Below are positions 1 to 8,922 of a stretch of 64,000 nt of DNA, piece by piece (position 1 is the stretch's first letter; the number at the start of each line of letters is the position of its first letter). The stretch spans positions 1,400,094 to 1,464,093 of the forward strand of contig NC_012992.1 in the NCBI RefSeq assembly GCF_000026365.1, read 5' to 3'. The DNA is from Zygosaccharomyces rouxii. Lineage: Eukaryota; Ascomycota; Saccharomycetes; Saccharomycetales; Saccharomycetaceae. The position numbers and the translations under genes were made by a program. The notes under the pieces were generated by a model, which saw nothing but the letters and a program-made list of their open reading frames with translations, made no database searches and was not told where the DNA came from.

Positions 1-591
1 GGTTTCCATCCTTTTGTAAAAATCATCAACTTTCAATTTCTCCTCTGCTAGATTGTTCAAAAAGGCGTCTTGTGGACTGAAAAGTGTTTTGCCTTCACTG
101 GATAATGAAGATCTACGGGATTCGAAAAACTTGTCCCTGAACCTTTTTACAGGACTACTCTTGGCACCCTGCGCACCTACTCCTATTCCTGGGGAACTTC
201 CCCCTCCTGCTTGAGCAGCTGCAGCTGCGCTGTTGGTATGCAGATCATCTAATTCAAAAGTTTCCTCCTGGATCATTTCTTCAGGACCCTTTCCAGGTTT
301 GGAACCCTCCAATGCGGGACTCTTCGGTGGCGAAGAAATACCACCTCCACCATTAGCATTATTAGAAGGAGTGGAGCCGCCTGCTTTCGAGGAAAAAAGT
401 TTATTCTTCAATTTTTTAGCGAAGACCTTTGATTTACCACCATTTCCGCTTTCTGTATCTTCTAATTCACCATTTAGTCTTAATTCATCTGTTTGTAAAG
501 TGTAGATGAGATTCTTTAATTGGCTGTAGTCCATATAATGGTTCTGCCATTCCGGTACTGAGTTGTACTGCAAGAAATGTGAAAATCTCAT
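1..591 (-). CDS. PHO90/PHO87: Low-affinity phosphate transporter, SPX N-terminus (partial, cut by window edge)
   Basis: The reverse strand is open from an ATG at 591 to the window edge, giving the first 197 residues. The start MRFSHFLQYNSVPEWQNHY, followed by a YSQLKNLIYTLQTDEL stretch, is the SPX-domain opening of Pho87/Pho90, low-affinity plasma-membrane phosphate transporters. A Ser/Gly/Ala-rich low-complexity insert follows, then a KLKVDDFYKRME segment typical of the second SPX helix. The transmembrane part lies outside the window. In S. cerevisiae PHO87 neighbours BUD5 and PHO90 lies close to ACO2; both partners lie next here, as expected for the single pre-duplication ancestor. Family assignment is firm. 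PHO87 and PHO90 cannot be told apart, and probably need not be. Confidence 0.85.
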   Translation of the reverse strand, partial: MRFSHFLQYNSVPEWQNHYMDYSQLKNLIYTLQTDELRLNGELEDTESGNGGKSKVFAKKLKNKLFSSKAGGSTPSNNANGGGGISSPPKSPALEGSKPGKGPEEMIQEETFELDDLHTNSAAAAAQAGGGSSPGIGVGAQGAKSSPVKRFRDKFFESRRSSLSSEGKTLFSPQDAFLNNLAEEKLKVDDFYKRMET

Positions 592-1073
592 ATTTCTTCG
601 TAGTACACTTAATCACAGTAAGGAACAATCGGGTAAGCCCTGTAGTAATGCCTTGGCGACAGTGATGACAGAAGTTGTACACTTCTTAATTATGTGAAAA
701 TGTGGATACCCAAGATATGGTAAGCTAATATAATATATGGAGTCGGCCTATACATGCACATCGGTAATAACAAGGAAGAATTGAAAAAAAATTTTGATTC
801 ATTATAATAATAACGCTAGTGCCTGTGTCACATGTAAATTGTAGGCAGTGATTATTAGAAATAAATTAACTGTGGAGCACGTTTTCAATTAATTGATGTG
901 AAGGTGTTTTTCGGGTGTTGATCGTTCCTAATATGGGAACCTCCCAGAAGTTCGAATTACTATTAGGGAAACTTTCAAATTCAGAAAAAGAAAAGATAAA
1001 AAAAATGTTTCAAGAACATGATTTTATTCGTTTCTGAAATTACTACTTTGTAACACCATTTCACAAGAAAGTA
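592..1073. other. Intergenic, promoter of the phosphate transporter gene
   Basis: AT-rich stretch between the divergent transporter start and tRNA-Thr. I see no convincing ORF. One CACGTT core lies near 877, which resembles a weak Pho4-type site but is too short to call. Confidence 0.5.
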
Positions 1074-1146
1074 GCTTCTATGGCCAAGTTGGTAAGGCGC
1101 CACACTAGTAATGTGGAGATCATCAGTTCGAATCTGGTTGGAAGCA
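1074..1146 (+). tRNA. tRNA-Thr (anticodon AGT)
   Basis: The 73-nt sequence folds as a standard cloverleaf. The 5' GCTTCTA pairs with 3' TGGAAGC, with discriminator A. The anticodon loop CTAGTAA gives anticodon AGT, and the T loop has the canonical GTTCGAATC box B. There is no intron. A T-rich run just downstream serves as pol III terminator. Confidence 0.95.
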
Positions 1147-1457
1147 TTTATTTTTTTGATACACTTCCCTCTGCATGAACTTTGCAACCTTAATTCAGAT
1201 TTCACTGGGGACTCCTTGGTTCTACCCATCTTCTGACTCATTGTCGAGGTTTTGCACTTTTACGTCAAATTAATTCCGTTGGAATTTTGTAGGCTTTTCC
1301 GCCGGAAAAAAATAGTGAAAAAGTGAAAATGGTACTCATTGGTTGACTCTATTTAATGAAAAGCGTTCTTGATCACTAGACCTTTGAAGCTTTTCTACTG
1401 TTATGCTTATGTGTATATTGAAGACCCTTTGTACGTAGATTGACAGCATCACTCATC

Positions 1458-3827
1458 ATGTTATCTGCTTGTTCGAGGGTAAATCTCAAGAGGACTCTGG
1501 CGACCCACGCTAAATTTCCTTCAGTTCCATCTGAATTCAAATCAAAGGTACCACCTTATTCGAAACTTTTAGACAACTTGGGTCAAGTTAAAAAGATTAC
1601 CAACGATGCACCATTGACCTTAGCTGAAAAGATTCTCTACTCGCATTTATGTGATCCACAGGAATCCATTGTCTCCTCCAATTTGCAAGATATCCGCGGT
1701 TTGCAATACTTAAAATTGAACCCTGACCGTGTTGCCATGCAAGATGCTTCAGCCCAAATGGCATTATTACAATTCATGACGACTGGTCTTTCACAGACTG
1801 CAGTTCCTGCATCTATCCACTGTGATCATTTAATCGTCGGTAAGAAAGGTGAAGCCGAGGATTTGGTGACAGCCATGTCTACAAACAAAGAAGTGTTTGA
1901 TTTCTTACAGAGCTGTGGTGAGAAATATGGTATTCAATTTTGGGGGCCAGGTTCAGGTATTATTCATCAAATTGTTCTTGAAAACTTCTCAGCTCCAGGT
2001 CTGATGATGTTAGGTACAGATTCACATACACCAAATGCAGGTGGTCTTGGTGCAATTGCCATTGGTGTGGGTGGTGCCGATGCCGTTGACGCGTTGACTG
2101 GTACTCCATGGGAGTTGAAAGCTCCTAAAATTCTTGGTGTTAAATTAACAGGTCATCTCAGCGGTTGGGCCTCGCCAAAGGATGTAATTACTAAATTGGC
2201 AGGTGTCCTTACCGTGAGAGGTGGTACTGGTTACATCATTGAATATTTTGGTGAAGGTGTATCATCTCTATCGTGTACAGGTATGGCTACTATCTGTAAC
2301 ATGGGAGCAGAGATTGGTGCAACAACGTCTACTTTCCCCTACCAAGAAGCTCACAGACTATATTTACAGGCCACTGGTAGATCGGTTTTGGCAGATCAAG
2401 CTGACATTGCATTAAACGAATTCGGTTTCCTAAGAGCCGATGAAGGAGCTCAATACGATAAAGTTGTGGAAATTAACTTATCCGAATTGGAGCCTCATGT
2501 TAATGGTCCATTCACGCCCGATTTATCAACACCTATTTCAGAATTTGGTGAAAGAACTTTGAAAGAAGATTGGCCTCAAAAGATTTCCGCCGGTTTGATT
2601 GGATCTTGTACGAACTCTTCCTACCAAGATATGACTCGTGCCGCCGATCTAGTCAGACAAGCATCACAAGCAGGTTTGAAGCCACGTATCCCATTCTTTG
2701 TTACACCTGGTTCAGAACAGATCAGAGCAACTTTGGAAAGAGATGGGCTGATTAAGACTTTTACCGATAACGGTGCTACGGTTTTGGCTAACGCTTGTGG
2801 TCCATGTATCGGTCAATGGGATAGACAAGATGTTCCAAAGACCTCAAAGGAAACAAATTCTATCTTCAGTTCCTTCAACAGAAACTTCAGAGCTAGAAAT
2901 GATGGTAACAGAAACACTATGAACTTTTTAACTTCGCCTGAAATTGTTACCGCTATGATTTACTCAAGTAATGCTCAGTTTAACCCTGTTACTGATTCAA
3001 TCAAACTGGATAATGGTAAGACTTTCAAATTCAATCCCCCAGTTGGGCAAGATCTACCTAGAGCTGGCTTTGAACAGGGTAGAACCGAATTTTATCCAGC
3101 TGCTGATCCTAAACCACAACCGGACGTTAAAGTGGAAGTTTCTCCAGAATCGGATCGTCTGCAACTTTTGGAACCATTTAAACCTTGGAATGGTAAGGAA
3201 TTGAAGACTAACGTTTTGCTCAAAGTGGAAGGTAAATGTACTACCGATCACATCTCAGCAGCTGGTGTTTGGTTAAAATACAAGGGTCACTTGGAAAATA
3301 TTTCTTATAACACTCTGATTGGTGCTCAAAATAAGGAAACTGGTGAAGTCAATAAGGCTTATGATGCAGATGGCAGCGCTTACGATATCCCAGGCTTAAT
3401 GATGAAATGGAAGGATCAAGGAAAACCATGGACTGTGGTTGCTGAACATAATTACGGTGAAGGTTCCGCTAGAGAGCACGCAGCATTATCACCAAGATTC
3501 TTGGGCGGTGAAATAATTTTGGTTAAATCTTTTGCAAGAATTCACGAAACAAATTTGAAAAAACAGGGTATGTTGCCTCTAACTTTTGCCAACGAACAAG
3601 ATTACGACAAGATTAGCTCTGGTGATATTCTGGAAACTGTTAACTTGGTAGATATGGTTGCTAAAAAGGGTGATAATGGCGGAGAATTAGATGTCAAGGT
3701 AACAAAGCCTTCTGGTGAATCTTTCATCATCAAAGCCAAGCACAATATGTCTAAGGACCAGATAGAATTCTTTAAGGCAGGATCCGCTATCAATTACATT
3801 GGTAACATTAGCAGAAATCAACAATGA
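1458..3827 (+). CDS. ACO2: Mitochondrial aconitase-family enzyme (Aco2 ortholog)
   Basis: A 789-residue protein from the first ATG; the frame continues upstream only to a TTG. The N-terminus MLSACSRVNLKRTLATHA is rich in Arg/Ser and looks like a mitochondrial presequence. The body matches aconitases throughout: DSHTPNAGGLG, the Fe-S cysteine motifs GSCTNSSYQDM (about residue 384) and ANACGPCIGQW (about 447-450), and the swivel-domain GEGSAREHAALSPRF. In S. cerevisiae Aco2 acts in lysine biosynthesis (homocitrate to homoaconitate) with some aconitase activity. It resembles Aco2 more than Aco1 at the N-terminus, and the PHO90 and ECM25 neighbours match the S. cerevisiae ACO2 locus. Whether a separate ACO1 exists elsewhere cannot be seen. 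Confidence 0.93.
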   Translation: MLSACSRVNLKRTLATHAKFPSVPSEFKSKVPPYSKLLDNLGQVKKITNDAPLTLAEKILYSHLCDPQESIVSSNLQDIRGLQYLKLNPDRVAMQDASAQMALLQFMTTGLSQTAVPASIHCDHLIVGKKGEAEDLVTAMSTNKEVFDFLQSCGEKYGIQFWGPGSGIIHQIVLENFSAPGLMMLGTDSHTPNAGGLGAIAIGVGGADAVDALTGTPWELKAPKILGVKLTGHLSGWASPKDVITKLAGVLTVRGGTGYIIEYFGEGVSSLSCTGMATICNMGAEIGATTSTFPYQEAHRLYLQATGRSVLADQADIALNEFGFLRADEGAQYDKVVEINLSELEPHVNGPFTPDLSTPISEFGERTLKEDWPQKISAGLIGSCTNSSYQDMTRAADLVRQASQAGLKPRIPFFVTPGSEQIRATLERDGLIKTFTDNGATVLANACGPCIGQWDRQDVPKTSKETNSIFSSFNRNFRARNDGNRNTMNFLTSPEIVTAMIYSSNAQFNPVTDSIKLDNGKTFKFNPPVGQDLPRAGFEQGRTEFYPAADPKPQPDVKVEVSPESDRLQLLEPFKPWNGKELKTNVLLKVEGKCTTDHISAAGVWLKYKGHLENISYNTLIGAQNKETGEVNKAYDADGSAYDIPGLMMKWKDQGKPWTVVAEHNYGEGSAREHAALSPRFLGGEIILVKSFARIHETNLKKQGMLPLTFANEQDYDKISSGDILETVNLVDMVAKKGDNGGELDVKVTKPSGESFIIKAKHNMSKDQIEFFKAGSAINYIGNISRNQQ

Positions 3828-4068
3828 TTGATTTTGTCTCAGTTGTATATTACCGGACTTTATTTATTTAGAACTAATGATCTCATTAAGGGAAATAGTA
3901 CTTGTAGTATAATTTCAGACACCATAGATACTACCATAAGCTGTTGAATCAAAAGTAAAAACGAGTCAATAGACCATAGAACTTTTAGAATTAACATGTA
4001 TATCATTACAAAGGGTCATAAAACGGAATAGAAGCAGGAAAAAAAAACAAAAAAACAAATGCATTTTA

Positions 4069-7000
4069 TTATTGAAAAGTACGAGGTTTCAAGCTTAAGC
4101 TTAATTGGTACCCACGATCATTATTTTCCTTGAATAGGGTATTAACTCTCCAAAATTCATACAAAATAAATTCTTGTACAAGGGGTATAGGTTTAATGTT
4201 TCTATTATCTTGGTCTAATTGGTCTCCAATATTGAAAAACGAACCCAGCGTATCAAACCCTTCTGGATTGCTTTCATAGTCCACTTGAAAGAAATTAACA
4301 ATATTGATCGTCTTCGTAATCTTGAAGTACTTGTCGATGTTTATCAAGGTATAAGGTCTAAATCTGAGATCATCTCTTGAATTGGCATTACCTTCGTTGA
4401 TAAATGTTAAATCTTGCAGGAACAGGTTGAAGAAAGGAACAACGGGAACTAGAGACTTTGAAGGTTTGGTGTTGCCGAATCTGTAGTCCTCAGTGTATTT
4501 TTTCAACTTCTTTCTGTATACTTTGAAGTTGTTGTTAGGATGAACCACACGGGCGAGATACTTATACAAGTCGAGTTCCTTATCACTCAACTCATCCCAA
4601 ACATCCTGAAGCCTTGTTAATGCATGGTTTTGTAGCGCCGTCATGATAGCCGCCAGAGAGTTGAAATTTCTGAAATATGAAGTGGCAAGAGCTATCTTCA
4701 ACCAAGCTCTCAATCTAGAAGTACGTTCCCTTAAGGGAAGGTTTGGGTAAAGAATGCATTCTATCACGTAGTTGGACAATTGATTGGTAAAATTTAAAAT
4801 CGCTTTGACGTTTGGAGCCATTCCTAAATAGTGCTTTTTAGGCATATAATTTCCATCAAGGAGCTCAAAGGGTTCTACTGCTAGGAAAAGCTGTGATTCG
4901 ATCAGCGTTAATTGTTTGGCAAGTTCCAATGCGTTAATTTGCACTAAGGTCATGTCATTGTGAACAAGGGGTTGAGATATTCTCATGTCACTGGAAACCA
5001 ATTCATTCCATTCTGCAATTAGCAGACGGGTATCATTTTGCGGATTGAAATCGCTTGCGGACTTGTTTAGAGCAGAGGTGGAATACCCTGTGACTAGTCG
5101 GTAAGATATTAGCAATCTTTCCATGTCTTGGATATTGCGTTTAGAAATCAGAGAAGAAGTTCCGTAGTTGAGGACGGGAAGTGGCAATGACATGGAATTT
5201 CTACTCTGACTTGGTATACGGGTTAAGTCGTGGTCGTCCAATAACTGGTGATCTAATGAACCTGAAGATCTACGACTGCTTGCGCTAGTGACAGAAATGT
5301 CAGAGTAAATAGAACAGGTTCTTGCTTCATGTGTTGAAGTGGGCTGCAGCTGATGACGAGATCTGGAGCGCCTCCTAAACTCACCAGAAAATGGTGTTAA
5401 TGCAGATAACTTTGCAGCAGTCTCTAGAAGTTCCTTGGCATCTAACGGAAGAAAAACAGATAAACCCTCATTGAAAAAGTTGATCAAAGTTGGAAGGTAT
5501 TGGTAATCAGCATAATAATTCCAATAGGTCTTCATCCACAATAGGAAAACACGACAAACCAGTCTCCTTCTATTTTTCATTCGTGAAGCCCTAGATGAAT
5601 ACTGACCATTCTTTTCACCAAATTCATAACGTATGGATTTATCTGAAAAATCAAATCTAGATACCAAAGCTTCTATTAGATCCAAAGCGGTCCCAAAACT
5701 TCTGAAGTTTAATAAGAAAGCTGCTGTGAAAAATTCATCAGGCTTTTCAATTTCATCCGTTAGTTTGTACACCAAAGCTTTGAAAGAAGCACCAATTAAA
5801 GCACCTTCCTTATTAAACATCAATTGTTTGTGCATTGCTTCCTTATTATTAATTTCGTCAACGTGATCACCAACGTCTTCGTCTCCGTCTTTCAATTGGA
5901 ATGGTGCAAACTTAGAATCTCTACCGAATGGTCTTCTATCCTGGAATAGTTCCTGTAAGAATTGACCACCTTCGACAGTAAGTCCCAGTTTCTCTCCATC
6001 ACCAGCACGTATGGTGGAAAATCTAGCGATGCTTTTGTGATTTTGGACTGATCTGTTGGGCTGTTGTTCCTGTATGGCTCTACTCAATCTGGCCTCGTCA
6101 ATATCTTTCTTCAGACCTTCGGTACAATGTGAAACAAACTTCTGTGGAGTGATCTTCATCTCTTGTAGATCCAGATACTTTCTATCTTCGCTTAATTGGA
6201 AATCACCTATCAACCGTAGATAGCTATTGCAACCTGATACTGTATTCGATATTAGTGTAGCCATGCTTGATACGATAGAAATTAACCTCTGACCTTGATC
6301 TGTATGATGGTATAAATCCTCCTTGACCAAAAGTTCCATGTCCTTACCTACATTGTCTTTTAGGATGTCTACTACTAGAAGCTTGACACATGAAACTAAT
6401 TCAGAAACTAACGAAAGTAATGGATCCAAATTTCTTTGAAGGGTATCATCGTATGCATATTGGAATTTATCTTGGATGATTGAAGAGCATGATTTGCTAG
6501 TATACAATAACTCTCTCAGTAAAATTATCATTTGATGAACAATGACTTCTAACATTTCACTACCGCTGGCATTATGTTCTATCAGATCCAATCTACCCAA
6601 AATTAAACCAACATAAAGAAATAATAAATCGTAAACCTCTTGAAGTCGTCCAATTGCTGAAGGAGGTTCTCTTAAATAATGCATAGGTGAATTACGCATG
6701 TAAGCTGGTTTTTCTGAATCTTTGAGAGTATTTTCACTGTTGATTTGGGCAGTTCTTTCTTTCTCAAACTCTGTCTTCTCCTGAGCCCAAGCCTTAAAGA
6801 AGGAAAATGACTGCTCGAGGACTCTGTAAAGTAAATCCATCAGTTTGCTTATATTTTCAGGATTTGTGCTATACTTGTAATAATCTGCCTTTATCATAAG
6901 GTTATACCAATCTGCGAGCAATCGTTTCCTTAACTTTCGCACTGAAGGGCTCTGTCGTACTAATTCATCTGATCTGGATACGCATTCGGTTTTCTCAAGT

Positions 7001-8373
7001 AACTTCTTTACGCCATCCTTCACCGTGTTGATATGATTAAAGTTAAAGGTAAATTTATCCGAATTGGGGATTGGAGTGTCTTGAGGATGTAGTAAAAACT
7101 TCGCACATGCAGATAGCAAGGCTTGTAATGGAGATCTTGATTCTATCAGATTCGTAAGCTGGTTTCCTGATTCAGTACTGTCTTTAGCTCTATTAAATTT
7201 GACAGTATCTGAAAAATAGTTAAAGGGAACCCAACCGCGTTTCCTATTTCTAACTAAGGTTACTTCTCCCCAACCAGATTCATCAACCGTATGTACGAAT
7301 GCAACATCACCTTTTTCAAATGAAAGGCAAATGGCAATATCATCTGGATTATCTAAAGTCCTTGCATTAAATGAATGGATAGCAATAATAAACAAGTAAG
7401 CAAAATTTTTATCATCTAGTTCCAATTCTGTATTTTTTCTCAGAGTTGTTTTTCTTTGGATATTACTGTTATTTCTACTCATATTAACCACAGATGATTG
7501 TGATTCTTGCGGCACTTTCGTAGTTGGAATTTCCACTGCATCCCACTTAGCAAGGTCAGAATCTGAAGCCTCGGTTTCAAGCTCAGACTCAGAAACATGC
7601 TCTTGATCACCTTCAAATTCTTTTGCCTCAGTAAATTTATCATTTGGTAATGATAGTGGAGCCGTCGATGTTTCACCTGAAATGATTGAATACCTGGAAT
7701 ACTCTTTACTGTTGTTTAGAAAATGTGTATCTAATTTTCCAATACTATTATTAGTAGCACCTCCAGAAATATAGTTTGGCTCCTTAAAGGGACTAGAATT
7801 ACCTTTACCATTTATAATAGCTGAAGTTCTAATCGCTCTCACAGGTGAAGTTTTGGATGATATAATAGGAGCAGCCTTTGCGGTTTCCACGTAGGATGAA
7901 ACGCTACCGCTACGGTTGACACCATCTATTCCCAATCCTGCAAACGGTTCACTAGTACTATTTTCATTTTCACTGCTTATATTGTCCGATGTATTATCAT
8001 ACTCCGAGTAAACACTTTCAGTCATATAATACTCACCTTGTTTTCCACCACCTTCTTCTTCATGTACCTCTTGATTTATCAGGGGAGTAACGGCATCTTC
8101 ATCCAAGAACTGTCTGTTGTTACTGTTATTCACCACTGGCGTGTCATCATTGTTAAAATCTTGTAAAAAGACAAATCTTTCTGGTGTTGCTGGTTGCACA
8201 TCGTCTCCCACTGTATGCAATGATTCTTCGACTTGATTTGAGAATGACGAATGCGTAGAGGATTTATTACTGTATCGTCTGGGGAATTGGAAAGATCTCC
8301 TAGTTGGTGAAGCGTAGTCAGCATCATTTCTCATAAACAATGGTTGTGTCCCTGTATTGAGTCTCGATGCCAT
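4069..8373 (-). CDS. BUD5: Ras-family guanine nucleotide exchange factor with SH3 domain (Bud5-type; Cdc25 family)
   Basis: A 1434-residue protein from the first ATG at 8373. A Ser/Asn-rich, probably disordered N-terminus (about residues 1-320) precedes an SH3 domain (about 322-395; core FEKGDVAFVHTVDESGWGE). A Ras-GEF N-terminal (REM) module follows at about 855-980 and a catalytic CDC25 domain at about 1143-1395 (ELAKQLTLIESQLF, NFTNQLSNYVIECI, then YFRNFNSLAAIMTAL). Such proteins load GTP onto small Ras-like GTPases; Bud5 activates Rsr1/Bud1 in bud-site selection. BUD5 is preferred over CDC25 because the gene sits between the PHO87/PHO90 homolog and ECM25, the expected ancestral slot. S. 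cerevisiae Bud5 is only 642 residues, so this is a much longer form. Cdc25 also has SH3 plus GEF, so that alternative stays open. Confidence 0.7.
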   Translation of the reverse strand: MASRLNTGTQPLFMRNDADYASPTRRSFQFPRRYSNKSSTHSSFSNQVEESLHTVGDDVQPATPERFVFLQDFNNDDTPVVNNSNNRQFLDEDAVTPLINQEVHEEEGGGKQGEYYMTESVYSEYDNTSDNISSENENSTSEPFAGLGIDGVNRSGSVSSYVETAKAAPIISSKTSPVRAIRTSAIINGKGNSSPFKEPNYISGGATNNSIGKLDTHFLNNSKEYSRYSIISGETSTAPLSLPNDKFTEAKEFEGDQEHVSESELETEASDSDLAKWDAVEIPTTKVPQESQSSVVNMSRNNSNIQRKTTLRKNTELELDDKNFAYLFIIAIHSFNARTLDNPDDIAICLSFEKGDVAFVHTVDESGWGEVTLVRNRKRGWVPFNYFSDTVKFNRAKDSTESGNQLTNLIESRSPLQALLSACAKFLLHPQDTPIPNSDKFTFNFNHINTVKDGVKKLLEKTECVSRSDELVRQSPSVRKLRKRLLADWYNLMIKADYYKYSTNPENISKLMDLLYRVLEQSFSFFKAWAQEKTEFEKERTAQINSENTLKDSEKPAYMRNSPMHYLREPPSAIGRLQEVYDLLFLYVGLILGRLDLIEHNASGSEMLEVIVHQMIILLRELLYTSKSCSSIIQDKFQYAYDDTLQRNLDPLLSLVSELVSCVKLLVVDILKDNVGKDMELLVKEDLYHHTDQGQRLISIVSSMATLISNTVSGCNSYLRLIGDFQLSEDRKYLDLQEMKITPQKFVSHCTEGLKKDIDEARLSRAIQEQQPNRSVQNHKSIARFSTIRAGDGEKLGLTVEGGQFLQELFQDRRPFGRDSKFAPFQLKDGDEDVGDHVDEINNKEAMHKQLMFNKEGALIGASFKALVYKLTDEIEKPDEFFTAAFLLNFRSFGTALDLIEALVSRFDFSDKSIRYEFGEKNGQYSSRASRMKNRRRLVCRVFLLWMKTYWNYYADYQYLPTLINFFNEGLSVFLPLDAKELLETAAKLSALTPFSGEFRRRSRSRHQLQPTSTHEARTCSIYSDISVTSASSRRSSGSLDHQLLDDHDLTRIPSQSRNSMSLPLPVLNYGTSSLISKRNIQDMERLLISYRLVTGYSTSALNKSASDFNPQNDTRLLIAEWNELVSSDMRISQPLVHNDMTLVQINALELAKQLTLIESQLFLAVEPFELLDGNYMPKKHYLGMAPNVKAILNFTNQLSNYVIECILYPNLPLRERTSRLRAWLKIALATSYFRNFNSLAAIMTALQNHALTRLQDVWDELSDKELDLYKYLARVVHPNNNFKVYRKKLKKYTEDYRFGNTKPSKSLVPVVPFFNLFLQDLTFINEGNANSRDDLRFRPYTLINIDKYFKITKTINIVNFFQVDYESNPEGFDTLGSFFNIGDQLDQDNRNIKPIPLVQEFILYEFWRVNTLFKENNDRGYQLSLSLKPRTFQ

Positions 8374-8922
8374 AACCTTATCGACCAAATAAACCGGATT
8401 GAGTATATTCGAACGATAAGCGTTCTATGCTCAATATTCTCTACCTCTAGCAATGGACTAAACTAAACTATTAGTTTTTTCTTCGTTTGTTTCTTTCCTC
8501 TCAATTGAGTCTAATCTCTACTACTTCCAGTTGTTAGAGTTTCGATGGTAATAGGAATATTGACAAGTAGTTGTTCAAAGTATAACGTACTAAATTGGGC
8601 TTTGTAGACTTTTTCAATTATTCTTTAATCCGAGAGTTGAATACTTGATCCCTATTGCACAATATATATAGATCCAAGATGTTTTTCCGTTTCTGCCACT
8701 CGACGCGTCTCTGTCTTTTTCGTGTCTTGCGATAGAAAGTACAATAACAGCGATAAGTATCTTACTGTACATATAGTATTGTGAAATACAGTACTATCGA
8801 ATCTCTACATATATGGATTCTGGGGTGACTGATACCCATCGTACTCTATTCTTGGTATGATTACCCAAACTGTGTATGCATGTATATATTTACGTTCATG
8901 TTGTACATCGTATACGTCCTCT
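8374..8922. other. Intergenic: BUD5-type gene promoter and ECM25 3' flank
   Basis: About 550 bp with CT-rich and TATATATA tracts near 8480-8670, as expected for the promoter of the reverse-strand GEF gene. No further gene is visible. Confidence 0.5.
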
